NCBI GenBank assembly: GCA_004557655.1
Contig: SFGJ01000001.1
Location: forward strand, 1 to 64,000
Source: Clostridiales bacterium
GTDB taxonomy: Bacteria; Bacillota; Clostridia; Oscillospirales; Oscillospiraceae
Reading direction: 5' to 3'
DNA length: 64,000 nt
This document shows positions 32,381-41,347 of the stretch, piece by piece. The position numbers were made by a program, and so were the translations under genes. The notes below the pieces were generated by a model. The model made no database searches. It had not been told where the DNA came from and saw only the letters and a program-made list of their open reading frames with translations. The number at the start of each line of letters is the position of its first letter. Position 1 is the stretch's first letter.

Positions 32381-35014
32381 ATGCGTAAAGAATTGCCAAA
32401 GGTCTATGATCCCCGGGATGTGGAGCCCAGGATCTACAAAATGTGGATGGACGGTGGTTGCTTCAAGGCGGAGCCGAATCCCGATAAGAAACCGTTTTCC
32501 ATTGTTATGCCTCCTCCCAATGTCACAGGCCAGCTTCATATGGGGCATGCCATGGACTCTACCCTGCAGGACATCCTCACCCGTTTTAAGCGGATGCAGG
32601 GGTATGAGGCACTGTGGCTGCCCGGAACGGACCACGCCGGCATCGCCACCCAAATCAAGGTGGAGGAAAACCTGCGCAAGGAGGAGGGACTGACCCGCCA
32701 CGATTTGGGCAGGGAAAAGTTTCTGGAGCGTGTGTGGGACTGGAAAGAGAAGTACGGCAACCGCATCGTGCAGCAGCAGATGAAGATGGGCGCCTCCTGC
32801 GACTGGGACCGAAGCCGCTTCACAATGGATGAGGGCTGCTCCAAGGCTGTACGGGAAACCTTCTGCGAACTGTATGACAAGGGGCTTATCTATAAGGGCA
32901 GCCGCATCATCAACTGGTGTCCCCACTGTCTGACGGCTCTGTCCGACGCCGAGGTGGAATACACCGATAAGCCGGGCAATCTCTGGTATATCCGCTATCC
33001 GCTGTCTGACGGCAGCGGCGACATTGTGGTGGCCACCACCCGCCCGGAGACTATGATGGGCGATACCGGTGTGGCCGTGAATCCGGAGGATGAAAAATTC
33101 AAGCATCTCATCGGAAAGACCTGTATTCTGCCCATTATGAACCGGGAGATCCCCATTGTGGGCGACGAGTACTGTGAGATCGGCTTCGGCACCGGTGCGG
33201 TGAAGATGACCCCCGCTCACGATCCCAACGACTTTGAGGTGGGTCTGCGGCATAACCTGGAGGTGATTCGGGTCATCGCCGACAACGGCACCATTAATGA
33301 AAACGGAGGCAAGTATAACGGCATGGACCGTTATGAGTGCCGCAAGGCCATAGTGAGGGATCTGGAAGAGCAAGGCTATCTGGTGAAGACCGAGCCCTAC
33401 TCCCACAATGTGGGCACCTGCTATCGCTGCCACAACGACGTGGAGCCGCTGATCTCCGCCCAGTGGTTTGTGAAGATGGCACCCTTGGCCAGGGAAGCTA
33501 TCCGGGTGGTGGAGGATGGCACCATTAAGTTTGTGCCTGAGCGCTTCACCAAGACCTATATTAACTGGATGGAAAATGTCCACGACTGGTGCATTTCCCG
33601 GCAGCTCTGGTGGGGTCACCAGATTCCGGCGTGGTACTGCGACGAGTGCGGACACATCAATGTCAGCCGTGAGGATCCTACCAAATGCGAAAAGTGCGGC
33701 AGCACGCGTTTGACCCGGGACGAGGATGTGCTGGACACCTGGTTCTCCTCCGCTCTGTGGCCGTTCTCCACCATGGGGTGGCCCAACACCGAGGCGGCAG
33801 ATCTGCAGTATTGGTATCCTACCTCTGTTATGGTCACCGGCTACGACATCATTTTCTTCTGGGTGGCCCGTATGATCTTCTCCGGCATGGAGCAGATGAA
33901 GAAAGAGCCTTTCAAGACCGTGTTCATCCACGGCCTGGTTCGGGATGACAAGGGCCGCAAGATGTCCAAGTCTCTGGGCAACGGCATCGACCCGCTGGAG
34001 ATGGCGGAGCAGTACGGCGCTGACGCCCTGCGCTTCAATCTTATTACCGGCAACAGCCCCGGCAATGATATGCGCTTCTATGTGGAGAAGTGCGAGGCTA
34101 TGCGTAACTTTGCCAACAAGATTTGGAATGCATCCCGCTTTGTGATGATGAACCTCACCATTGATAAGGTGGAACTGCCCGGAAAGCTGGAGCTGGAGGA
34201 CAAGTGGGTGCTCAGCAAGCTCAACACCCTCATCCGTGAGGTCACGGACAATATGGACGCCTTTGAGCTGGGTGTGGCTTCCGCTAAGATCTATGATTTC
34301 ATCTGGGATACCTATTGTGATTGGTATATCGAACTGACCAAGACCCGCTTGAATGGCGACGATCCCGCTGCCAAGATGGCGGCGGAGAATGTGCTGTGCT
34401 ATGTGCTGCAGCGCATTCTGGAGCTGCTGCATCCGTTCATGCCCTTCATCACGGAGGAGATTTGGCAGGCTCTGCCCCATGAGGGGGACTATTTGATCCG
34501 CGCGCAGTGGCCCGTGTATCGTCCGGAGTTTGACTTCTGGGCAGAGGAGCAGGCTATGGAGGCGGTGAAGGATGCCATTTCCGCCGTACGTGCCCGGCGG
34601 GCGGAGATGAATGTGCCGCCGTCCAAGAAAGCGCAGATGATTATCGTGTCCGATCACGCAGATGATTACCGCATGGGCGAGCATTTCATCAAGCGCATGG
34701 CATATGCCAGCGAGATCACCGTGACGGGCGAGGCGCCGACGGATCTAAGCGGACTTGTCACCGTGGTGACTCATGGTGCAAACGTGTATCTGCCTCTGGC
34801 GGAGCTGGTGGATCTGGAGAAGGAGCTGGAGCGTATTGCCAAGGAGCGGGAGAAGGCTGCGGAAAATCTGGCACGCATCGAGCAGAAGCTCCGCAACGAG
34901 AAGTTCGTTTCCAAGGCGCCGGAGGCGGTGGTCAATGCTGAGCGTGAAAAGGCGGAAAAGGCAAGGACGCTCATTGCCAAGCTGGATGAGTCTGCCGCTG
35001 CCATGAGAGGCTGA
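32381..35014 (+). CDS. valS: Valyl-tRNA synthetase
   Basis: An 877-residue class I synthetase. The HIGH motif appears as HMGH (NVTGQLHMGHAMD) and KMSKS as RKMSKSLGN. The CP1 editing domain with TTRPETMMGDTGVAVNP is present, as is a C-terminal coiled-coil arm (ELVDLEKELERIAKEREK...). A zinc-type cysteine set (CDECGHINV...CEKCG) lies near residues 425-450. The ATG at 32381 has AAAAGGAG upstream; a TTG ten codons earlier lies too close to the T-box terminator. Confidence 0.98.
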   Translation: MRKELPKVYDPRDVEPRIYKMWMDGGCFKAEPNPDKKPFSIVMPPPNVTGQLHMGHAMDSTLQDILTRFKRMQGYEALWLPGTDHAGIATQIKVEENLRKEEGLTRHDLGREKFLERVWDWKEKYGNRIVQQQMKMGASCDWDRSRFTMDEGCSKAVRETFCELYDKGLIYKGSRIINWCPHCLTALSDAEVEYTDKPGNLWYIRYPLSDGSGDIVVATTRPETMMGDTGVAVNPEDEKFKHLIGKTCILPIMNREIPIVGDEYCEIGFGTGAVKMTPAHDPNDFEVGLRHNLEVIRVIADNGTINENGGKYNGMDRYECRKAIVRDLEEQGYLVKTEPYSHNVGTCYRCHNDVEPLISAQWFVKMAPLAREAIRVVEDGTIKFVPERFTKTYINWMENVHDWCISRQLWWGHQIPAWYCDECGHINVSREDPTKCEKCGSTRLTRDEDVLDTWFSSALWPFSTMGWPNTEAADLQYWYPTSVMVTGYDIIFFWVARMIFSGMEQMKKEPFKTVFIHGLVRDDKGRKMSKSLGNGIDPLEMAEQYGADALRFNLITGNSPGNDMRFYVEKCEAMRNFANKIWNASRFVMMNLTIDKVELPGKLELEDKWVLSKLNTLIREVTDNMDAFELGVASAKIYDFIWDTYCDWYIELTKTRLNGDDPAAKMAAENVLCYVLQRILELLHPFMPFITEEIWQALPHEGDYLIRAQWPVYRPEFDFWAEEQAMEAVKDAISAVRARRAEMNVPPSKKAQMIIVSDHADDYRMGEHFIKRMAYASEITVTGEAPTDLSGLVTVVTHGANVYLPLAELVDLEKELERIAKEREKAAENLARIEQKLRNEKFVSKAPEAVVNAEREKAEKARTLIAKLDESAAAMRG

Positions 35015-35068
35015 TTTTTTCCCGAGAAATTCTCCCTTTCGACAAAAAACTGGAATAAAAAAATGTAT

Positions 35069-35103
35069 AATCACCGTAGGCTAATGCCTGCGGTGATTTT
35101 TTT
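35069..35103 (+). terminator. valS terminator
   Basis: A 13-bp stem with one T-G pair (35069-35081 with 35086-35098), loop TAAT, followed by seven T's. It lies 16 bases before the spoIIAA start codon, so the sporulation operon either starts very near here or reads through. Confidence 0.8.
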
Positions 35104-35119
35104 ACGGGAAGTGATAAAT

Positions 35120-35440
35120 ATGCAAGTAAAAGCAGAATGTTTGGATCGAAAACTGACACTGCACCTCACCGGCGAATTGGACCACCATGCCGCCCGGCCA
35201 TTGATGCAAAGCATTGCGAAAGAGGTGGAGTATGCGCTGCCGTTGGAGGTGATATTGGATTTTTCCGGAGTGACATTCATGGATAGTTCCGGGATCGCCG
35301 TGGCAATACACACGCAGCAGCAGATGAAGCAGTTGGGCGGAAAAACCCGCATAATTAATCCGTCGACCCAGGTGAAAAAAGTGTTCATGGCCGCTGGGAT
35401 CCAGAAAATGATCAGAATGGAGGATATACATGAAAAGTGA
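35120..35440 (+). CDS. spoIIAA: Anti-sigma-F factor antagonist SpoIIAA
   Basis: A 106-residue STAS-domain protein that frees sigma-F from SpoIIAB when dephosphorylated. The phosphorylation loop is FMDSSGIAVA (DSSG at 55-58). The ATG at 35120 follows GGGAAGTG. It overlaps spoIIAB by 11 bases. The order AA-AB-sigF is the classic forespore operon, here without a visible dacF gene in front. The promoter was not found: the space before it is only about 100 bases and is occupied by the valS terminator. Confidence 0.95.
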   Translation: MQVKAECLDRKLTLHLTGELDHHAARPLMQSIAKEVEYALPLEVILDFSGVTFMDSSGIAVAIHTQQQMKQLGGKTRIINPSTQVKKVFMAAGIQKMIRMEDIHEK

Positions 35441-35873
35441 TAATCAAGTGGTGCTGGAATTTCCCAGCCACAGCAGCAACGAGGCGTTTGCAAGGGTGGC
35501 GGCAGCAGGCTTTGCCATGCAGCTTGACCCCACCCTGGAGGAACTGGGGGATATTAAAACCGCTGTCAGCGAGGCGGTGACCAACGCTATCGTCCACGGA
35601 TATCCGGAGAACTTCGGCAAAATCGTCATGAAGCTGCGGATCCGGGAGGGTAACATTCTGGAGGTCGTCGTGAAGGACTGGGGTGTGGGCATTGCCGATG
35701 TGGAGCAGGCTCGGAAACCCCTGTTTACCACCGGGAATGACGAGCGCAGCGGCATGGGATTTACCATCATGGAGAGCTTTATGGACACCTTACGGGTGCG
35801 GTCCGTTCCACAAAAAGGCACCACAGTGACCATGCGCAAGCGTATTTCCACCCGCATGGGAGAACGAAAATGA
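35430..35873 (+). CDS. spoIIAB: Anti-sigma-F factor and kinase SpoIIAB
   Basis: A 147-residue GHKL-fold serine kinase that binds sigma-F and phosphorylates SpoIIAA. The Bergerat boxes are visible: N-box SEAVTNAIVHGY, G1 VKDWGVGI, G2 ERSGMGFTIME. It overlaps spoIIAA by 11 bases and sigF by four bases, so translation is tightly coupled. This stoichiometric coupling is a known feature of the operon. Confidence 0.97.
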   Translation: MKSDNQVVLEFPSHSSNEAFARVAAAGFAMQLDPTLEELGDIKTAVSEAVTNAIVHGYPENFGKIVMKLRIREGNILEVVVKDWGVGIADVEQARKPLFTTGNDERSGMGFTIMESFMDTLRVRSVPQKGTTVTMRKRISTRMGERK

Positions 35874-36577
35874 GCGATGACAGACTGGCCCTGCTGGATC
35901 GGGCACAGTCGGGGGACAAGGATGCCTGCGGAAAAATGCTGGAGGAGAATAGCGGACTCATCTGGGCGGTGGTGCGGCGGTATTATGGCTGCGGGGCGGA
36001 ACCGGAGGATCTGTATCAACTCGGATGCATAGGATTTATTAAGGCTGTAAAAGGATTTGACATTACATACGGAACGAAGTTTTCCACCTATGCCGTGCCC
36101 AAGATTGCCGGAGAGATACGGCGTTTTTTACGAGATGACGGGCCGGTGAAGGTGGGGCGCACTCTGCGGGAAAGGGGACAGAGCATCTGGTCAGCTCGCC
36201 AACGGCTGCGTACATCCCTCGGTCGTGAGCCAAGACTGTCGGAGCTTGCTGCCGAAACGGGATGGAGCGCGGAGGAGATCGCAACGGCGGAAATGGCTAC
36301 CTCTACGCCTGACTCTCTGCAGCAGGAAACGGCGGAGGGGCTGACACTTGAATCCACCCTGGGCACAGAGGCGCCCGAGGAGGCCCTGGTGGAAAAAATT
36401 GCGCTCCGGGAGGCAATTCGGGCACTTCCGGAGCGGGAACAGGAAACCATATTTCTTCGCTTTTTCAAGTGCATGACCCAGGAGCAGGCGGCCCGGATCC
36501 TGGGTGTATCTCAAGTGCAGGTGTCCCGTCTGGAGCGGAAGGGAGTGGCTCATTTGCGGGAGATGCTCCGGGATTGA
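35870..36577 (+). CDS. sigF: Sporulation sigma factor sigma-F
   Basis: A 235-residue sigma-70 family factor directing early forespore genes. Region 2 (EDLYQLGCIGFIKAVKGFD), region 3 and region 4 (EQAARILGVSQVQVSRLERKG) are intact. The ATG overlaps the spoIIAB stop (ATGA). Its last 113 bases are also read, on the opposite strand, by the tail of a DNA-metabolism gene. Confidence 0.97.
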   Translation: MSDDRLALLDRAQSGDKDACGKMLEENSGLIWAVVRRYYGCGAEPEDLYQLGCIGFIKAVKGFDITYGTKFSTYAVPKIAGEIRRFLRDDGPVKVGRTLRERGQSIWSARQRLRTSLGREPRLSELAAETGWSAEEIATAEMATSTPDSLQQETAEGLTLESTLGTEAPEEALVEKIALREAIRALPEREQETIFLRFFKCMTQEQAARILGVSQVQVSRLERKGVAHLREMLRD

Positions 36578-37331
36578 AAGCGTTTTCCGATTGAAACTCG
36601 GTCATGACACTGCGATAGCGTTTGGGTAAGAATGTGTTCTGGCAGCGTGTGTTGCAACGCTCCTCAATGGCAACGGTATCGAAAAATGTTTTCCACAGCT
36701 TACGATATTGCGCCTCCTGCCCATCCGGTGGTGCAAGGATTAGGGAATCAGCCTGCACGATGCGGGAACAGCCGCCGCTATACAGAAGCAGTTCGCCGTG
36801 GGTTCGGTCATACAGGAAAAAGGACTCGTTTGCATACCGACTGCAGAAGTGGCTCCGCAGAAAAGGCAGCACGCGGTTTTTTGGCTGGATTTCTGCGCCC
36901 AGAACGCCGCTGTAGTCGGAGAATCGCACGAAGCCACGGAGCTTTTCCAGCTCACCGGATAAATGGCGGACAGCCTTGTATAAGGGAAAACAGGCTTCAT
37001 CCGATGGGCGACGCAGAAACTGCGGGCCATCGGCATACAGCTTTTGCACAAATCGATACAGACAGATCTCCTTGTTATCCATACAGGTGTGGAAGGCTCG
37101 GTAGAGCAGACGGGCAGCACGAGGGGATCGATCGGTGATGCTGCGGAGAACTCGGTTGCTGTGGGCAAGGACAGTTTCTACATTTCGAACGGAATAGAGG
37201 GAGAGAGCAGGAAATTCCTCATTGCTTGCAAAGGCAATGGGGAATTCCCTGTTTATATAACTCTCAAATATGCAGCAGAGAAACCCATTGTAGCTGCCAT
37301 CGTATTCATAAACCATGTCGATCCAAGACAT
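36465..37331 (-). CDS. TIGR03915-type putative DNA metabolism protein
   Basis: A 288-residue protein of the family that accompanies the TIGR03916 radical-SAM repair protein; DUF4130-type features include YEYDGSYNGFLCCIFESYI at the N-terminus and ANESFFLYDRTHGELLLY. Family proteins end near LPKRYRSVMTEFQ; here about 40 Pro/Gly/Ala-rich residues continue antisense over the sigF 3' end. That tail may be real or reflect loss of the native stop. The ATG at 37331 lies five bases after the stop of the radical-SAM gene. A role in DNA damage processing is inferred from partner and control. Confidence 0.85.
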   Translation of the reverse strand: MSWIDMVYEYDGSYNGFLCCIFESYINREFPIAFASNEEFPALSLYSVRNVETVLAHSNRVLRSITDRSPRAARLLYRAFHTCMDNKEICLYRFVQKLYADGPQFLRRPSDEACFPLYKAVRHLSGELEKLRGFVRFSDYSGVLGAEIQPKNRVLPFLRSHFCSRYANESFFLYDRTHGELLLYSGGCSRIVQADSLILAPPDGQEAQYRKLWKTFFDTVAIEERCNTRCQNTFLPKRYRSVMTEFQSENAFNPGASPANEPLPSAPDGTPALEIHPGSGPPAPGSCT

Positions 37332-37336
37332 TTTTC

Positions 37337-38605
37337 TCACCCCGTGGCATCAAAGAGAGATAGCTGCCGCGCTGCCGCAAAAGGCAGACTGCCGCATTCA
37401 ACGGCCTGCAATTGACGGGTCAAAGTTTCGGCAGTGAACCGGAGACCCTCTCGCATGCGGCCGCCGCATAAGATGAAAAACTGTGCCCGCTTGAGCACGA
37501 TGCCCATTTTATGCAGATCCTCAAACTGCAGCAGCCCGGTCCGACGTGCGGACAGAATGCGCCGTGCGCCTGTGGGGCCGATGCCGGGCACCCGCAAAAG
37601 CCGCTCCAGATCGGCGGTCATGATCTCCACGGGAAATTGTTCTGGATGTGTGACAGCCCAGTAGCACTTGGGATCCAGCATAGGGTCAAAATTCGGGTGC
37701 GCATCATCCAGCAGCTCCTCTGCGCGAAATCCATAGAACCGCAGAAGCCAGTCAGCTTGATACAAACGATGCTCCCGCAAAAGGGGCGGCTTTGTGTGCA
37801 GAGCGGGGAGAAGAGGATTTTCCACTACCGGGACATAGGCGGAATAGAACACTCTTTTGAGCTGATAGCGGTCATACAATGACTCGGTCAAATGCAGGAT
37901 ATGCCGGTCGCTGTCCTCCGTGGCACCCACGATGAGCTGGGTGCTCTGCCCGGCCGGGGCAAAGGCGGGAGCGTGGCGGTATTTCACCAGTTCCTCCTTA
38001 TTCTGCCGGCCATGTTCCTGAATGAGGCGCATGGGGGCGAGGATGGCGGATTTTGTCTTATCCGGTGCAAGTGCTGCCAGTCCCTTTTGAGACGGCAGCT
38101 CGATATTCACGCTGAGCCGATCCGCCAGATAACCGAGCTGCCCCACCAGCTCCGGGGATGTGCCGGGGATGGCCTTGGCATGGACATAGCCGTTGAAGCC
38201 GTATTCCTGCCGCAGGATCCGCAGCGACTCGATCATTCGCAGAGTGGTGTAGTCCGGGCTTTTCAAAACACCGCTGGAGAGAAACAGACCCTCGATATAA
38301 TTACGGCGGTAAAATTGAATGGTCAGATCGGCCAATTCCTTGGGGGTGAAGGTGGCGCGCCGGGTGTCATTGCTGCGGCGGTTGACGCAGTACTTGCAGT
38401 CGTACACGCAGCAATTGGTCATGAGTACCTTCAGAAGGGAAATACATCGGCCGTCTGCGGAAAAGCTGTGGCAGCAGCCGGCAACAGAGGATGATGTGTT
38501 GCCGATCATACCGGGACGAGAGCCGCGGCGGACACCGCTGGAAGTACAGGATGCATCATATTTTGCCGCGTCCGTGAGAATGGCCAGCTTATCCAGCAGT
38601 TCCAT
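37337..38605 (-). CDS. TIGR03916-type radical-SAM DNA modification/repair protein
   Basis: A 422-residue radical-SAM protein. The cluster motif CVYDCKYC (CX3CX2C) lies near residue 65, and a helix-hairpin-helix LLRVPGIGPTGARRIL near the C-terminus suggests DNA contact. The family is known from sequence as a partner of TIGR03915 and uracil-DNA-glycosylase-like proteins; its reaction is not established. Its ATG has no ribosome site of its own and lies one base after the stop of a 37-codon frame, so translation should be coupled. Confidence 0.9.
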   Translation of the reverse strand: MELLDKLAILTDAAKYDASCTSSGVRRGSRPGMIGNTSSSVAGCCHSFSADGRCISLLKVLMTNCCVYDCKYCVNRRSNDTRRATFTPKELADLTIQFYRRNYIEGLFLSSGVLKSPDYTTLRMIESLRILRQEYGFNGYVHAKAIPGTSPELVGQLGYLADRLSVNIELPSQKGLAALAPDKTKSAILAPMRLIQEHGRQNKEELVKYRHAPAFAPAGQSTQLIVGATEDSDRHILHLTESLYDRYQLKRVFYSAYVPVVENPLLPALHTKPPLLREHRLYQADWLLRFYGFRAEELLDDAHPNFDPMLDPKCYWAVTHPEQFPVEIMTADLERLLRVPGIGPTGARRILSARRTGLLQFEDLHKMGIVLKRAQFFILCGGRMREGLRFTAETLTRQLQAVECGSLPFAAARQLSLFDATG

Positions 38606-38606
38606 T

Positions 38607-38720
38607 TCAGGCGGCGCTGCGCGTGCGGCGAGGCAGATCTATCCGATTCACTAAGCGCATGAGCTGGCCGGAAAGGGCGGCGGCGCCGATGATTGAAATG
38701 ATCCATCCGAAAGTAGTCAT
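38607..38720 (-). CDS. 37-residue leader peptide of the LexA-controlled repair operon
   Basis: A small frame, ATG at 38720 with GGAGGA seven bases upstream. The peptide is MTTFGWIISIIGAAALSGQL followed by a basic tail (MRLVNRIDLPRRTRSAA). Its TGA is separated by one base from the radical-SAM start. A hydrophobic helix with a basic tail recalls SOS-induced membrane peptides that inhibit division, such as YneA and TisB-like peptides, but no homology is claimed. It could also merely start translation of the downstream gene. Confidence 0.7.
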   Translation of the reverse strand: MTTFGWIISIIGAAALSGQLMRLVNRIDLPRRTRSAA

Positions 38721-38738
38721 AGTCAGTTCCTCCAAATC

Positions 38739-38808
38739 AAACTTTTGTTCTATTACGCATTATAAATCGAACAAGAGTTCTTGTCAAGTAGAAATCGAAC
38801 AAAAATTC
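38739..38808. promoter_or_regulatory. Three LexA (SOS) boxes between the repair operon and pcrA
   Basis: The Gram-positive LexA consensus is CGAAC-N4-GTTCG. Box 2 (38768-38781) has GAAC-AAGA-GTTC intact. Box 3 (38796-38809) is GAAC-AAAA-ATTC. Box 1 (38739-38750) is AAAC-TTTT-GTTC. Box 2 fills the spacer of the minus-strand promoter and box 1 covers the expected transcription start. Confidence 0.75.
38759..38787 (-). promoter_or_regulatory. Promoter of the LexA-controlled repair operon
   Basis: On the minus strand TTGACA (38787-38782), 17 bases, TATAAT (38764-38759): full consensus with LexA box 2 in the spacer. Confidence 0.8.
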
Positions 38809-38827
38809 TATTTTTTTATTTACGCGG

Positions 38828-38856
38828 TTGACCGGAGGGGGAATTTGTTATAAAAT
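38828..38856 (+). promoter_or_regulatory. pcrA promoter
   Basis: TTGACC (38828-38833), 17 bases, TAAAAT (38851-38856), 30 bases before the ATG. LexA box 3 ends 20 bases upstream of the -35. Confidence 0.55.
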
Positions 38857-38885
38857 AAGAAAAAAGCGAAAAGAACGAGGCCAAT

Positions 38886-41330
38886 ATGAACGAGTTGGAG
38901 AAACGGTTTATTACCGCGCGCCGCAAGGCTATTGAATTGAATTATCAGCATTTGAACCCCATGCAGCGGGAGGGTGTTTTGACTACAGAGGGACCGCTGC
39001 TGCTGTTGGCAGGTGCAGGCTCTGGCAAGACCACTGTGCTTATCAACCGTGTGGCGAACCTCCTGCGCTACGGCAGAGGCAGCGACACGGAGGAAATTCC
39101 TATGCCCATTTCCGAGGACGAGGTAGAGTTTTTGGAGCAGTATGTGCAGGACCCTCAGCCGGAAATGCGGCCGCTGATGCAGTATCTGTGCGCTGTGCAG
39201 CCTGCCAGGCCATGGGAGGTGCTGGCCATCACCTTCACCAATAAGGCTGCCGGGGAGCTGAAGGAACGTCTGGAGCGTATGCTGGGGGAGGAGGCCCGGG
39301 ATGTGTGGGCGGCTACTTTCCACGCCGCCTGTGTGCGTATCCTGCGCCGGGATATTGATAAATTGGGATATGACCGCAACTTTACGATCTATGATACGGA
39401 CGATTCCAAGCGTGTACTGAAGGACATTATCAAGGAGCTGGACCTGGAGGAGAAGACATTTCCGCCCAGAGAACTGCTGGGGGTGATCTCCAATGCCAAG
39501 GGAGAGATGCAGTCGCCGGAGGAGTTTTGCCAGCTATGGGAACAGCGGGGCGATTGGAGGAAAATAAGGATAGGTAAAGTATATAAGCTTTACAATAAAA
39601 GGCTGCGGGAAGCCAACGCTTTGGACTTTGACGACATTATTCTGCATACGGTTACTCTGCTGCAAAGCGACAAAGACACCAGGGAATACTATCAGAATAA
39701 GTTCCGCTATGTGCTCATCGACGAGTATCAGGATACCAACCATCTGCAGTTTTTGCTGGCAGGTCTGCTGACGGGCAGCCACGGGAATATCTGCGTGGTG
39801 GGCGATGATGACCAGAGCATTTATCGCTTCCGGGGCGCGGATATTACCAATATCCTCAGCTTTGAGCAGCGGTATAAGAATGCCCGCACCATCCGCTTAG
39901 AGCAGAACTACCGTTCTACCCAGAATATTCTGGACGCGGCCAACGCCGTGATTCGCAACAATGAGGGGCGCAAGGGTAAGACCCTGTGGACCCAGAACGG
40001 CGCCGGAGATCCGGTGACGGTGAAAACTTGCTACAATGAGAGTGACGAAGCCAATTTCGTAGTGGGAGACATCATGACCGCCTATAATCGGGGGGCAAAC
40101 TGGCGGGATAACGCCATTTTGTATCGCATGAATGCCCAGTCAAACGCACTGGAATATGCCTTCAAACGCAATGGTGTGCCCTATAAAATAGTGGGCGGAG
40201 TGAAGTTCTTCGACCGATCGGAAGTGAAGGATATGCTGGCGTATCTGTGCGTTATCTGCAATCCGACGGACGACCTGCGGCTGCGGCGCATCATCAATGT
40301 ACCGGCCCGGAAAATCGGCGGAGCGTCTCTGGAGAAGGCACGGGCTTTGGCGGCCACGGAGGGGAAGTCCCTCTTTGAGATCGTATGCGCTGCCCGGGAA
40401 TACCCGGAGCTGAAGTCCGCCGCCGGGCGTATGGCGGAGTTTGGGCAGCTTATTATGGAACTGCGCACCCTGTGCGATAATCTGGAGCTGGTAGAGTTTT
40501 ACGGCAGGGTCTGCAAAATGACTGGGTATGTGCAGATGCTGCAGGAAAAAAACGATATGGAGAGCCGGGGGCGGTTGGAGAATGTACAGGAGTTAGCCTC
40601 CAGCATCAGCGCATTCCTGGAAAACGGTCCGGATGACCCGTCTCTGGCGGGATTCCTCAACGAGGTGGCACTGTACACTGACCTGGATGGTCAGTCAGAC
40701 AGCGATAACTGCGTGACACTGATGACTATGCATTGCGCCAAGGGTTTGGAATTTGACCGGGTGTATGTCACCGGCATGGACGAGGGTGTGTTCCCCGGGA
40801 ACCGTGCCATGGGCGAGCAGGAGGAGATGGAAGAGGAACGCAGACTGTGCTATGTGGCCATGACCCGGGCCAAAAAGTCCCTGACTATGACTCATGTTCG
40901 CCAGCGGATGCTTTTCGGCCAGACGGAGCCGAAGATGCCCTCCCGGTTTCTGGAAGAGATCCCGGAGAAAAATATGCAATGGATCGCAAAGCCTGAGCCC
41001 CGCAGAGAGGTTCGGTGGGAGGACGACTGGAGCGGCGGTTGGAGTGCCGTACCCCGGGTTATGTACCGCGACTATGAGTCAAAATATCAGCAGAAGCCGG
41101 AGTCTGTGCAGCGGGCGGTATCCGCTGCACGGCGGGCTCCGTCGGCAACCTCTGCGCCGCTTATGCAGCTCAAGGCCGGGGAGCAGGTGCGCCACAGTGC
41201 CTTTGGCGAGGGTATGGTGCTCAGCGTGCGGCCCATGGGAGGTGATGCCCTCCTTGAGGTTTCTTTTGACAAGGTGGGCACAAAGAAGCTGATGCTCAAG
41301 GCTGCCGGAGCGCACCTGATCAAACTGTGA
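38886..41330 (+). CDS. pcrA: UvrD/PcrA-type DNA helicase
   Basis: An 814-residue superfamily 1A 3'-5' helicase. Walker A AGAGSGKTT, motif Ia ITFTNKAAGELKER, DEYQDTN (motif II), VGDDDQSIYRFRGAD (motif III) and TMHCAKGLEFDRVYVTG (motif V) are in order. About 50 acidic residues are inserted after motif I (SDTEEIPMPISEDEVEFL). The C-terminus has the PcrA-type Tudor-like domain (GEQVRHSAFGEGMVLSV). It acts in repair and clearance of RecA or stalled polymerase. LexA boxes upstream could add SOS control. Confidence 0.95.
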   Translation: MNELEKRFITARRKAIELNYQHLNPMQREGVLTTEGPLLLLAGAGSGKTTVLINRVANLLRYGRGSDTEEIPMPISEDEVEFLEQYVQDPQPEMRPLMQYLCAVQPARPWEVLAITFTNKAAGELKERLERMLGEEARDVWAATFHAACVRILRRDIDKLGYDRNFTIYDTDDSKRVLKDIIKELDLEEKTFPPRELLGVISNAKGEMQSPEEFCQLWEQRGDWRKIRIGKVYKLYNKRLREANALDFDDIILHTVTLLQSDKDTREYYQNKFRYVLIDEYQDTNHLQFLLAGLLTGSHGNICVVGDDDQSIYRFRGADITNILSFEQRYKNARTIRLEQNYRSTQNILDAANAVIRNNEGRKGKTLWTQNGAGDPVTVKTCYNESDEANFVVGDIMTAYNRGANWRDNAILYRMNAQSNALEYAFKRNGVPYKIVGGVKFFDRSEVKDMLAYLCVICNPTDDLRLRRIINVPARKIGGASLEKARALAATEGKSLFEIVCAAREYPELKSAAGRMAEFGQLIMELRTLCDNLELVEFYGRVCKMTGYVQMLQEKNDMESRGRLENVQELASSISAFLENGPDDPSLAGFLNEVALYTDLDGQSDSDNCVTLMTMHCAKGLEFDRVYVTGMDEGVFPGNRAMGEQEEMEEERRLCYVAMTRAKKSLTMTHVRQRMLFGQTEPKMPSRFLEEIPEKNMQWIAKPEPRREVRWEDDWSGGWSAVPRVMYRDYESKYQQKPESVQRAVSAARRAPSATSAPLMQLKAGEQVRHSAFGEGMVLSVRPMGGDALLEVSFDKVGTKKLMLKAAGAHLIKL

Positions 41331-41347
41331 GATAAAGGGAGAAAACC

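Noticed and set aside
32300..34684. A 794-codon frame on the minus strand, His- and Leu-rich
   Set aside because: It is antisense to valS, with no family resemblance and no ribosome site.
35015..35119. Sigma-H or sigma-A promoter for the spoIIA operon
   Set aside because: A TATAAT at 35065-35070 has no -35 at proper spacing and lies directly before the valS terminator hairpin. No sigma-H-like pair could be placed with confidence.
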